Shown one piece after another: positions 26,601-34,824 of a stretch of DNA of 64,000 nt. Positions within the stretch are counted from its first letter, which is position 1. Each line of letters begins with the position of its first letter. The DNA is from Acanthopleura granulata. Lineage: Eukaryota > Mollusca > Polyplacophora > Chitonida > Chitonidae. Location of the stretch: positions 358,001 to 422,000 of the forward strand of contig JABBOT010000002.1 in the NCBI GenBank assembly GCA_016165875.1. The letters run 5' to 3'. Under the pieces are notes generated by a model. That model was not told the DNA's origin and made no database searches. It saw nothing but the letters and a program-made list of their open reading frames with translations. Made by a program: the position numbers and the translations under genes.

Positions 26601-29600
26601 ACTTTGTAAACCACGGTGATATTATAACAGAACGTGTGTTTGTCATGTACCTTCTGTGTAACTGATCAGACTTTGTAAACCACGGTGATATTATAACAGG
26701 ACGTGTGTTTGTCTTGCAGTTGTATGAGAGTGTACCTTCTGTGTAACTGATCAGATTTGTAAATCACGGTGATATTATAACAGGACGTGTGTTTGTCTTG
26801 CACCTGATCAGTCTTTGTAAATCGCAGCGGTGTTTTAACAGGGCGTGTGTTTCTTTTGTAGGTGTATGAGAGTGTACCGTCTGTGTAAGTGATCAGTCTT
26901 TCTAAATTGTGGTGATGTTATAGCAGGACCTGTGTTTGCCTTGCAGCTGTATGAGAGCCTGCCTTATGTGTAACTGTTGAGTCTGTAAATCGCGATGATG
27001 TTGTAAGCGGACTTGTGTTTGTCTTGCAGATGTCTGCCTTCTGTGTAACTGATCAGACTCTGTAAGCCGCGGTGATGTTATAACAGAACACGTGTTTGTC
27101 TTGCAGCTGTATGAGAGTCTGCTTTCTGTCTAAATGACGACTTTGTAAATCGCGCTGATGTTATAGGAAGACGTGTGTTTATATTGCAACTATATGAGAG
27201 TCTACCCTATGTGATCAGTCTTTGTAAATTCCGTTGATGTTATAACAGGACGTGCATTTATATTGCAGCTGTATGAGAGTCTACCTCCCGTGGAAACGCT
27301 GGAACACAGAGCGTCCAGAGCCAGTCTCTCGGGGATTGATATCTCAGACGGCGGTTCCAAGGCTGTGGTAGAGTTTACCGCCGCCTCCTGTGCCGTCCTC
27401 GAAAACGAGGGTAAAGTGCGCATAGGTATCCGCCGCTACGGCAACTTATCCCAGCCTGTATCCGTCAGGTAAACACGCGATCACAAATTAAGGTTGACTT
27501 CTGCATGATTGCAAAATAAATTGCTGGAATATGGAGGCAAAAAAGAAGATTTCGTTTTTAGGAGTGACACTGTATTTGTGTAATACGTGAAACCTTAATA
27601 ATTGGCGATTTTCAAAAGGCGAATTAGTAAAGCCTGTGGTGTACAGAACGGTCGCCACGTACCATACAGATGAAACAGTTCCAATAAGGCTTTAAGTTCT
27701 AACCATGCATTAATTCTTTCTGAACGGTCACAGTGTCAGACTAAAATGAAACATCTGTAATTATTGTCATTTGTCAAGCTGTAAACCGTATGTGAAAACC
27801 TGGCTCACGACACAAAGGTCGGCCAGGCTTAAATATACCTAAGCCTATCGGCTGTTAACTGGGATGTTCCTGCGGCGCGTCGCCTGATCCGACGCCATGA
27901 GTGCTGATTAAGTATCCTAGTCCAAAGTAAGATTCCCACTGTTTGAAATCCAGGCGCGGTTATCGTTAATTAGAAAATCTTACCACCCGGATACACATGT
28001 GATTATTTCATAACAGAGGGCAAGATTGATCAGCTTGAAGATACATGCGTTACAGCACGTTTTCGATCGATTGATTAATCGATAGACAACTAAAATAAAA
28101 AACTGACAGTAAGCACTATTCTCAGTGTTTCGGATTTAAAGTGGTAATCCACAAGGGAAAATCACGAATGCCTACTTGGGAATGTTAATCCATCCATGGA
28201 AAGAACATGTAAGAAAAAGGAATACATGTAAGAAAAAGGAATGTTCTGCGTGAAAATATTGATGGACGGAAAAGAAGAATTCTTTGAGTACTGGCAGCTT
28301 TAGGAATATATTGTCATATTTCCTGAAATTCATCAATCATGGCTCATCAGCAAATTTTTCATTGCTATTCTTTTGTGTGTGTAAATAGGTCATAGATATT
28401 ATGAGCTATTTTACATAATTTTGTATTTCTTTTTTTTTCCAAGGGTTGAAACAATTGACGGAACAGCGGAAGCCGGAAGTGACTATAAACCGGTCAAAGA
28501 GGTGATTAAATTTGCTACCAAAGAACAACTGAAAGACTTTTACATCGACATTATTGATGACGATATTTGGGAACCGGATGAGTTTTTCTTCGTCAAACTT
28601 AGTATAGAGCCAAACCAGAATGCCGTTCTTGGGAAAACATCCATTAACCAAGTGACTATTGTGAATGATGATGGTAAGAGCAGATATAACTTTAATGGCT
28701 TCTAAAATAAACATATACCGATATATACTGAAAAAGAGAGGGTATCTTTCATCCTCCGTTTGTCTCGCCAAAGCTGTCACTGTCAAGGTACATTCTTATG
28801 ATTCTGGCTACCTTATCAAAGCTGTAACAATCACGAGATATCCTTAAGATGTTGTTTCATTAAAGGTTTCACAATCGAGGTATGTCAGTATAAACTTAAG
28901 TTTATCTCGCTAAAGATGTCACAGTCACGGGACATCCCTAAGTTAGCTCCTGCCAAAGCAATCCAAAGTCTCTAGAGTTATATCCCCTCAAATATTAGCT
29001 ATTTTTGAGCTTCTTTTCGAAATAGGGACGAAAACAAACCTGAACGGCCAATGTCATCTGATCCAGACATGCTTGGTAACGCTCTGTATCAGCTTTTAAT
29101 CAAGAATTCTTACTAAGCCATGGAATATGTCGTGTTAAAGAAAACGGGGACGCGATTTCGCGTCACTTATATCGCCTGCTCATTTGGCTGAAAGACAAAA
29201 CAAGGTTCGCTAGACGTCAGCGGGAACAGCTGTGTTTTCGGTTTATAGAAACCACTGGCGTCTGATTGATTAAAACTGACCAAGGTCCGCGTTTCTATTT
29301 TTGCAGTATGTATACTTTTCAAATCCAGTTCATGTTGGCTTACTCTCCGGCCGTGCGTGGGAAGGTCCGTCAGAAACCTGTGGATGGTCGTGGGTTTCCC
29401 ACGGGCTCTCCCACCATAATGCTGGCCGACGTCGTATAAGTGAGATATTCTTGAGTACGGCGTAAAACATCAAATAAATCATGTGTATACTTTGAACTAC
29501 TCGGTTTATATAACATCACTGTGAAAGGTATGCTTTTTTAAACATCAAGTGGGATACTGTATCAATGCAGACAGCGATATGATCTTGAGTTGTCTTTCCT

Positions 29601-32600
29601 TTGAACAAGCGCTATGTCATTTTACAGAACCGGGGAATTTCGAGTTCACCAAGCCCAGTTATCTGATTAAGGAGAGCTCTGGTAAAGGCGTTGTTGTTGT
29701 TCAGAGAGTTAATGGGGCTGATGGGAAGGTCTCGGTGTCATGGAGAAGTGTGGATATGTCGGCCAAAAACGGCACGGACTTTGGCGGAGGTGAGGGTGTC
29801 CTGGTGTTTGAACACGGGGAGACCAGTAAAGAGGTGGAGATCCCAATATACCCCAGTGATGTAAGAGTTTGCTGTTTTAACTTTTATACTAATTGACCAA
29901 TAGGCTTATTTGCACTGTGTTATTCCATAAGATTGGTCGATTTCATTTAGAAAATAGATCAAGTAGGAGGATGAAAGGTATATTTCGCATTTACACTTCC
30001 TACGTATTGCTGAAGTAGTTGTTTTTTCTCCAGCGACCTTTAAAAGAAGTTTCCACTGTCGAAAAGTATGAGAAAAATAGTATTTGTTAACAAGATAATT
30101 AGATAATAGTATCTGGTAATAAGAGAACTTTTTTATAACCCTGGCTACAGTGATTTGAGGGTAGGGAGTGGAACTTAAATCATCAGTGTCTATCTTACAA
30201 ACAATGACCGATTTTTAAATTAAATACAAAGTGGAAGTGTTTTATCAGGTCAGACTACAACTTGGAGGTCAAACTTGCAAGACAAGCATAAGAGTATGAC
30301 AGAGTGTATTTTAAAAATTATAAATACATTACTTGGTATCGGGGTGACCTCCTTCACGATAAGCAACGTTGTCTTGAGGTGAAATCCTTTTATTACAATA
30401 TCACTTCTGTTATTTTCTGACAAATGGCTACCAATATATAATCTGCTGTGTTACCGCATTTTGCAGCTAAAGGAAAGAGACCAGAACTTCCAGATGGAAT
30501 TGTTTAAGCCAACAGATGGCGCTCAGATCGGAAAAATTAGTCGAACAATAGTGACCATTGTCAATGATGAGGGTAAGTAGACTCAGCCGAAGTATTATAA
30601 TTATAGTTATACTGATAATAAGCTGAATCAAATGAACATTATTCTTCTATGTTGTTTGATTATTATCGCCTTATCAAGAGGCGTTAATGCAAAATGATTA
30701 CCTTCGTCGAATTAAAGGACACCATAAAGATATATCTTAGTATGTCTTAATTGACTCTTGATCTGTATAAAGGCGAATGTTGTTCTCAAATGTTGGTTGC
30801 TTAAATCCTTTTCGGTGTGAATTAGTTGGCAAATTTCCAATTGAGTTGTGCTGTGAATAAAGGTCAGCTTAAGCTAGGATCGACTTCGTAGTTGTCCATG
30901 AGACAGCGACCATAATATTTTTACGGCCATCTTTTCTCCCTGATAAGACGTCCCGTGAAGAGTCACGTTATAGGCTTAATAATTTCAAATTTGAACCGCT
31001 CGATACCGCGTTTGATTGATCAAACCCGGACGCACAGACACATTATCCAATGAAAATGGGCGATTTATTGCTCGTATATTATCGTTGATTAGTCTCTCTC
31101 TATACAAATATAACAAATATCTAAATGACATTTAGAACTTGCCACTTATGAGAAAATTACACATTGCTTATTGATAGCAATTCCTGGCCTTGTTAACGTG
31201 TTGATCTCGATTCTAAAATTGTTTTCAGGCCAGTGGTACAGATTCAAATGAAAATATTTTGTCCACATAGGTTCATGAACGTGAAGACTCCTGTTCTCAA
31301 AAACTTCGCCAAGATGGTAGCCAATGCAGCACAAGCCTAACGATACCTCGATCTTACAATTTCGACACAAGGGTTGTTACAAACGAACAAAAGCAGGAAT
31401 CATCATTTCAATTTCAAAAATTTCTGATTTGTTGTTGTTTCAGAATTCAACGGTATGGTGGACAGGATCGCTAACCTGGCGGTACGGAATCTGGACACGC
31501 TGAAGTTAGACACGGCGTCCTGGGCCGAACAGTTCCGAGCAGCGCTCAACGTTAATGGCGGAGACCTGGATAACGCTGGCTTTTTCGACTATCTCATGCA
31601 TTTCTGTACATTTTTCTGGAAGGTAACAACTCTTAGAAAATATAGTGTGCGTAGTAACTCCTTTGCTTCACCCAATTAAAATTGTTTTCTATACTGTATG
31701 CCTGACGTATTTATTTATTTAATTAGAGTTTTATGCAGTGCTTCAGAATATATCTTTTTCATGACGGAGGCCAGACACCATCTGCACTTAACCGTAAATT
31801 TCGGATTTTTGAAGATTTGCTGGTGGCAAGAGTACAGACATTTGTTTCTGCTATTTTGTTTAATGTGCATATAACCGTCAATTGGACAGTAAGTTCCTTG
31901 GCCGCTGCGTTGATCGTAAAAGATTTGTGAGCCTAAAGATTAGCCTTGCTCTTACAAATGGATACCGATGTGGACGGGTAGTTTTAAATCGAGCTTCTTT
32001 TTATTCCCGTCGGATTAATCCCAGATGGACGTTTCTTTTTGCTTTTACAGGTGGTTTTTGCCTTCGTGCCTCCTTCGTCGTACGCTGGTGGTTGGATGAC
32101 GTTCGTTATCTCGCTACTTCTCATTGGTGTGCTCACAGCAATCATTGGTGATTTGGCCAGTGTCTTTGGCTGTCTCTTAAAAGTCCCGGATAGTATAACT
32201 GCAATCACGTTCGTGGCCTTAGGAACCAGTATGCCGGACACGTTCGCCAGCCGAGCTGCTGCCATGAATGAAAAGACTGCGGATAGTTCCATCGGCAACA
32301 TCAATGGCAGTAACTCGGTGAATGTGTTCTTGGGACTGGGGCTGCCTTGGCTTATCGCCAGCATATACTGGTCAGCTCAGGTGAGTTTGTTCATGAAGAA
32401 TCATTTGACAGGTGATGCTCAGCGGGATGCATGTTTAGATCAGCATACATAGGAGCAACTCAGCTTAAAACTCCGCACAAGAGCGCTTCAGACGTGACTA
32501 AACTCAACTAAACTGGGCGTACTTGTCCGCCGATGATTGCTTTCGCCAATGTACATAAAGTTCGGCATACACCGTCGAGAGCCGTAGACATCACTCAGTT

Positions 32601-34824
32601 CAACTTAACTCGTCGTGTACAGTTGGTACCAGTTACTGATGGCCTTGCGTCTTTAGGGTTAACCAGCCTACACGTAACGACTAGTGTGTTGTTATTTTGA
32701 ATATACGAGCGTTTAGGACCCAAGGCAACAATCGAGTTTGGTCTTAAAGTTGAAGACAACACTAGACCAAATGTGCTGATAAAGAATCCCATTTAACGTT
32801 TAAATAAGTCAGTTTTTATTTTTGTGATGTAGGATATTTTGTGTTGTTATTTTGAATACACAAGTGCTTAAGACCCATCAGTCGAGTTGGGTCGTAAAGG
32901 AAAACACAACATTAGACCAAATGTGTCGATAAAGAATCCCATTAAATGTTTAAAAAAGTCACTTTTTATTTTTGTTATCTAGAATAACCTAGACATCGAA
33001 GTTGAAACTAAGCAAAAACATCAACGTAGGGAAAATTGAACAAGCCGCCATGCAATGAATTTTAATTAATGAATGGCGAGATATATCTACCACTCGAAAA
33101 GGCATCTGTTTCCGTGGTGACGTCACCCGTTCCTAGTTCACCATTTTGGGCATGTAGAAGTAGTGTTGAATCAGCTGTTTTCCTTCTGATTGCGAAACGA
33201 CTCTGACATACTTTAAAACCATTCTTAACGAGAAAGTTGTAGTGGAATACGTCTGGGGTATTCCAAAAGGTCTTAGCCAGGATAACAAGGCGGACAGTAC
33301 TTCGCATGACAAAGCGGTGTCTTGCCTCTAATACTAAAGCGTGTAGGGAACGTATGACGCGACATTCTGTTTCCGGCTTCTCTAAAATGGTGTACAACCC
33401 ATGGCCCCGTAAGAATCCCAGATTTAAAGGTTATTTATAAAGATACCAATCACGTCATAAAAAATGCTTACGCCCCTATAGGTGTGTATGGACGCCTGTT
33501 CTGAAATAACTTTGGTTATATCTTTTTCTTTTCTTTTCTTTTAAGTTGTCGTGTATGCCGAGCTTTAGGGTTTGGACAACGACTGAAATGCAACTCCAGT
33601 TGAGTTGCCTCGTTGTTTCACATACACGAGCGCTTAGGACGCAACCCAAGAGGCGGGATGAGTTGCGTTGGGCCTTAAGCTCTTAAGTATTTCGAGCTTA
33701 ACTCAACTTGTCGTATGGAGTTGGTCACAATCGTCGAAAGCAATTCGACTTTGGACAGAACCGACATATACGTCCCGTTTTAAAAAGGTGTCGCAACGCT
33801 ACGCCAAGTGCAAATGCCATGGTGACGTAGGTTTTCATTATATGTATATGTTGTCATGGAAGCTACGTCAGGTGCAACTTGCGACTTATTCGCGAAACTG
33901 GCCGCAGCTGAGAGCACTTTGGACCGGGTGACATTACGAAGCCGGGTTGAGCTGAGTTGGCTCCTAAACACTCGCGTGTGCCGAGCTTTCCTTGATCCTC
34001 TACAATCTTACATGTTACAGTTTGGTTTCTTCTAATCACCAAAGGTTTCCATGTAATAAATACTATGTATAACTAGAACTATAGTTACTTTATACACAAG
34101 TAAAAAGAAACTCTTTCTTTTCTCTTCGAGGAAAAATATTTTAATGCTCCAGTGACAAGTGTATAAGGAGACGAGTTCATTGCGTCCAAAACTTGGTTGA
34201 AAAAGTTCATCGGTTACAAAAATATCATATAAAATACGAGAAATACTTATGGGTTTAAGTATAGAAATAATCGTACCAGATGCCACCAACAACATTTTCA
34301 CTTGTATAAATTTGAAAAGGGTCTAGTGGTGTGTATTAAGTTGTCAGATAACCCGTAATTCGGTTTGTGATATTTAGACAACCAACTTGAATATATGGTA
34401 CTTTGAAATTTGCTCTGATGTTCTTAAAATTAGGAGCATTAAAATGTTAAAACTGTTTTCCTCTCCAAAATAACAACATTTATCACGTATCTCCGTCCCT
34501 AAGCTGTAAGACCTCCCTAGTTACTTTGGGATATTGTCCTTTGACATCTTGCAGTAAACCCGTCTCTTTTTTTCCCAACAGGGTAAGCCATTTCTGGTGC
34601 CCATAGGCTCTCTGGGATTCAGCGTAGTACTTTACACATGCGCAGCAGTCATCGCCATCTTGATTTTAATGGTTAGGCGTAACCTGCGCTTGTTTGGAAA
34701 TGGCGAGCTTGGTGGTCCAAAGTGTTCCAAAATCTTTTCAGCTATTCTCATATTTACTCTGTGGATTACGTACATCGTCTTAGCATCACTTCAAGCGGTT
34801 GGCATTCTACGTGTTCCATTTTGA
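19988..34824 (+). CDS. Na+/Ca2+ exchanger (SLC8/NCX family), complete, 10 coding exons
   Basis: Plasma-membrane antiporter that exchanges Na+ for Ca2+. Coding exons are 19988-20666, 23301-23374, 24311-24478, 27269-27468, 28444-28673, 29628-29860, 30467-30572, 31444-31622, 32051-32380 and 34582-34824; all introns are GT..AG and the join gives 813 aa. Five hydrophobic helices lie at about residues 32-54, 89-110, 122-145, 155-180 and 186-207, and five more in 638-803. Alpha-1 has ALGTSAPEI and GPSTIVGSAAFN (residues 96-133); alpha-2 has ALGTSMPDTFASR and GNINGSNSVNVFLG (680-718). CBD1 spans about 339-450 and CBD2 451-563. The start ATG has A at -3 and follows a likely UTR acceptor; a sequon (NYS) is at residue 7, and no clear cleavable signal peptide is visible. 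Length is somewhat below mammalian NCX (~970 aa) because the loop is shorter. Family assignment is very secure; exon 2 is the least certain exon. Confidence 0.95.
22076..22350 (-). repeat. SINE family A, near full length, in intron 1 of gene 1
   Basis: Read on the minus strand it has a tRNA-like head (GTTGGTTAGCGCGCGAGCTC), a B-box-like GAGTTCAAGCCC, a body with CGTACGTGGGAAGGTCTACC, and a 3' tail ending in CACCAATC-like and AAATAAATAAAT sequence. One of the best-preserved copies in the window. Confidence 0.85.
22432..22486 (+). repeat. SINE family A tail fragment
   Basis: Short 3' end only: TTAGTACGGCGTTAGAGGCC followed by CAATCACC and an AAATAGATAAATAAATA end. Confidence 0.6.
22626..22676 (+). 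repeat. SINE family A tail fragment
   Basis: Short 3' end only: ATACGGCGTAAAACACCAAT followed by CAAATAACTAAATAAATAAAT. Confidence 0.65.
22818..23012 (+). repeat. SINE family A, partial
   Basis: Begins with a decayed head (ACCTCCGTGACCGAGGG), continues with TCACCAATTCATGTTGGCTT and CGTACGTGGGAAGGCCCACC, then GGTCGTGGGTTTTCTT, and ends in a truncated, diverged tail. Confidence 0.7.
23301..23374 (+). CDS. NCX gene 1, coding exon 2 (start of cytosolic loop)
   Basis: 74-base exon between TTTTTGGCAG and GTGAGG. It completes codon 227 and encodes residues 227-251, reading EVANQTGRRRSSVCHGSAEI then IELAK. The phase (1 in, 0 out) fits both neighbours, and the length and RSS motif resemble exon 2 of gene 2 (63450-63538). 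RRRSS (residues 234-238) matches the R-R-x-S consensus for PKA-like kinases. The exon is short and poorly conserved, so it rests on frame, splice sites and its paralog. Confidence 0.75.
23560..23604. repeat. dispersed repeat family B fragment
   Basis: Carries GATCATGGCTTAAGGCCATG TCAGCAATATTTCAGCCAT, the same module seen near 10.5, 25.1 and 59.9 kb. Confidence 0.55.
23738..24183. mobile_element. 446-bp terminal-inverted-repeat element with nested hairpins (MITE-like)
   Basis: The ends are inverted copies of each other: ATAGAAGCCGATAGCGGTCA on the left and GGCCGCTATCGGCTTCTAT on the right. ACATAG flanks both sides (23732-23737 and 24184-24189), a likely 6-bp target-site duplication. Inside are tandem units of about 75-79 bp starting CGAAAGGGCGAGG or similar at 23836, 23915 and 23989. 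Each has an inverted partner, so the element could fold into a row of hairpins; for example 23766-23792 pairs with 23822-23848. It has no coding capacity and would be non-autonomous. It lies in intron 2 of gene 1. Confidence 0.8.
24311..24478 (+). CDS. NCX gene 1, coding exon 3 (loop before CBD1)
   Basis: 168 bases, phase 0 on both sides, encoding residues 252-307. The segment SNWYRINATRMLTGG matches the position and pattern of the conserved FYRIQATRLMTG stretch of vertebrate NCX before CBD1. The acceptor is ATCCATTTAG and the donor CCG|GTAAGA. The first half is acidic and alanine-rich (LSEEDAAMLAAAKVAE), likely helical. Confidence 0.9.
25066..25130. repeat. dispersed repeat family B
   Basis: AATGAATGAATGAATAAA followed by GGCTTAACGCCACGTCGGCA and TACCTCAGCCATATCGTGA. 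The same module occurs near 10.5, 23.6 and 59.9 kb. Confidence 0.65.
25494..25640 (+). repeat. SINE family C, 5' part
   Basis: tRNA-like head CTGCTAGCTCAGACGGCTA (A-box-like) and CGCGTTCAAATCC (B-box-like), followed by CAGCTCTCATCG and GCGGCTTAAA. The tail is missing. It is not a functional tRNA, because no acceptor stem can be formed. Confidence 0.7.
26299..27268 (+). repeat. minisatellite with repeated splice acceptors, directly abutting coding exon 4
   Basis: About 12 units. Full units are 77-85 bp; three short ones are about 69 bp. A full unit reads TTGCAG, CTGTATGAGAGTGTACC, TTCTGTGTAACTGATCAG, ACTTTGTAAATCRCGGTGAT, then RTTATAACAGGACGTGTGTT and TGTC. Candidate AG positions end at 26341, 26426, 26719, 26861, 26946, 27029 and 27106; at 27188-27189 the copy has AA instead of AG. 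The last unit ends at the genuine acceptor (AG to 27268). Short units and one further deletion near 26799 have lost the acceptor and exon-like part. Confidence 0.92.
27269..27468 (+). CDS. NCX gene 1, coding exon 4 (first half of CBD1)
   Basis: 200 bases, phase 0 in and 2 out, residues 308-373 plus two bases of codon 374. It opens with LYESLPPVETLEHRASRASL and continues into the first strands of CBD1 (AVVEFTAASCAVLENEGKVR). The first eight codons are the same as those repeated in the upstream minisatellite. The true exon reads GTGGAAACG where most repeat copies read GTGTAACTG, so only this copy stays open. Confidence 0.93.
27469..28443 (+). other. intron 4 of NCX gene 1
   Basis: Phase-2 intron of 975 bp splitting CBD1. 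It ends in a strong pyrimidine tract (TTTCTTTTTTTTTCCAAG). No repeat family or gene is recognised, apart from a small local duplication of ACATGTAAGAAAAAGGAAT near 28208-28245. Confidence 0.8.
28444..28673 (+). CDS. NCX gene 1, coding exon 5 (second half of CBD1)
   Basis: 230 bases, residues 374-450 plus one base of codon 451. It contains the Calx-beta signature DGTAEAGSDY (380-387) and the acidic run IIDDDIWEPDE (410-420). In the family these residues bind the regulatory Ca2+ ions of CBD1. It ends TIVNDD, the usual C-terminal strand and linker between CBD1 and CBD2. Confidence 0.96.
28757..28950 (+). repeat. diverged ~48-bp minisatellite in intron 5
   Basis: Four decayed tandem copies starting at about 28771, 28819, 28863 and 28913: AAGCTGTCACTGTCAAGGTA, AAGCTGTAACAATCACGAGA, AAGGTTTCACAATCGAGGTA and AAGATGTCACAGTCACGGGA. 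Spacing is 44-50 bp. It begins within 100 bp of the exon 5 donor. Confidence 0.6.
29318..29482 (+). repeat. SINE family A, 5'-truncated, in intron 5
   Basis: Starts in the body (CAGTTCATGTTGGCTTACTC) and continues through GGAAGGTCCGTCAG, GGTCGTGGGTTTCCCACGGG, CACCATAATGCTGGCCGACG and the tail TATAAGTGAGATATTCTTGA. It ends CATCAAATAAATC. Confidence 0.85.
29628..29860 (+). CDS. NCX gene 1, coding exon 6 (first part of CBD2)
   Basis: 233 bases, residues 451-528, phase 1 in and 0 out. It opens EPGNFEFTKPSYLIKESSGK, a typical first strand of a Calx-beta domain. SAKNGTDF (495-502) stands in for the DGTA..G.DF motif and is less acidic. The exon ends EIPIYPSD where other family members have an acidic IDD motif. 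Confidence 0.94.
30467..30572 (+). CDS. NCX gene 1, coding exon 7 (end of CBD2)
   Basis: 106 bases, residues 529-563 plus one base of codon 564. It reads LKERDQNFQMELFKPTDGAQ followed by IGKISRTIVTIVNDE. This is a compact end of CBD2. The long loop that mammalian NCX genes encode with alternative exons is absent. The acceptor is ATTTTGCAG and the donor GAGG|GTAAGT. Confidence 0.92.
30573..31443 (+). other. intron 7 of NCX gene 1
   Basis: Phase-1 intron of 871 bp. The right part (about 31245-31375) carries a fragment of dispersed repeat family F. No alternative exon with good splice sites and an open frame is apparent. Confidence 0.7.
31245..31375. repeat. dispersed repeat family F fragment
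   Basis: Segment with GATGGTAGCCAATGCAGCAC and ACGATACCTCGATCTTAC, related to GATGACCGTCAGAACAGCAC and GGAAACCTCGATCTGAC near 16.6 kb. Two diverged copies only, so the boundaries are unclear. Confidence 0.45.
31444..31622 (+). CDS. NCX gene 1, coding exon 8 (loop end, approach to TM6)
   Basis: 179 bases, residues 564-623, phase 1 in and 0 out. It reads from EFNGMVDRIANLAV to FFDYLMHFCTFFWK. The pieces SWAEQFRAALNVNGGD and FDYLMHF..FWK match the conserved stretch just before the first C-terminal helix of NCX proteins (SWREQFIEA and FDYVMHFLTVFWK in mammals). Confidence 0.95.
31706..31786 (-). repeat. SINE family A tail, degenerate, in intron 8
   Basis: ATTTATTTATTTAATTAGAG then TTTTATGCAGTGCTTCAGAA and TCATGACGGAGGCCAG, a decayed minus-strand copy of the family A tail. 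Confidence 0.55.
32051..32380 (+). CDS. NCX gene 1, coding exon 9 (TM6-8, alpha-2 repeat)
   Basis: 330 bases, residues 624-733, phase 0 on both sides. It starts VVFAFVPPSSY and holds the alpha-2 ion-binding repeat with FVALGTSMPDTFASRAA (678-694) and SIGNINGSNSVNVFLGLG (703-720). All family-defining residues of alpha-2 are present. The frame stays open past the donor CAG|GTGAGT for 24 codons, which is read-through and not coding. Confidence 0.96.
32381..34581 (+). other. intron 9 of NCX gene 1
   Basis: Phase-0 intron of 2.2 kb. It carries a 155-bp tandem duplication (32686-32981) and several scattered, partly inverted copies of a motif like TCGTGTATGCCGAGCTTTAG (near 32562, 33547 and 33975). 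The composite element around them is not recognised. Open frames here have no recognisable domain. Confidence 0.75.
32686..32981 (+). repeat. 155-bp tandem duplication in intron 9
   Basis: Two copies start GTGTTGTTATTTTGAATA at 32686 and 32841. Both include AGACCAAATGTG and GATAAAGAATCCCATT. They differ by point changes and small gaps, so the duplication is not very recent. Confidence 0.8.
34582..34824 (+). CDS. NCX gene 1, coding exon 10 (TM9-10, C-terminus)
   Basis: 243 bases including the TGA stop, residues 734-813. Two hydrophobic helices (742-763 and 783-803) flank the conserved short loop GNGELGGPK (GELGGP is shared across the family). The exon begins GGTAAGCCA straight after the acceptor CAACAG, so a donor-like GTAAGC overlaps the exon start. 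No canonical AATAAA was seen in the first few hundred bases downstream. Confidence 0.95.
   Translation, partial: GKPFLVPIGSLGFSVVLYTCAAVIAILILMVRRNLRLFGNGELGGPKCSKIFSAILIFTLWITYIVLASLQAVGILRVPF

Larger units (their letters stand above)
24479..27268 (+). other. intron 3 of NCX gene 1
   Basis: Phase-0 intron of 2.8 kb. The left part holds a family B repeat (25066-25130) and a family C SINE (25494-25640). The middle is AT-rich with nothing recognised. The last ~970 bp is the minisatellite with decoy splice acceptors, described separately. Confidence 0.85.

Noticed and set aside
31623..32050. Alternative exon in intron 8
   Set aside because: Open stretches overlap a SINE tail, and exons 8 and 9 join perfectly (FFWK then VVFAFVPP) as in the family.
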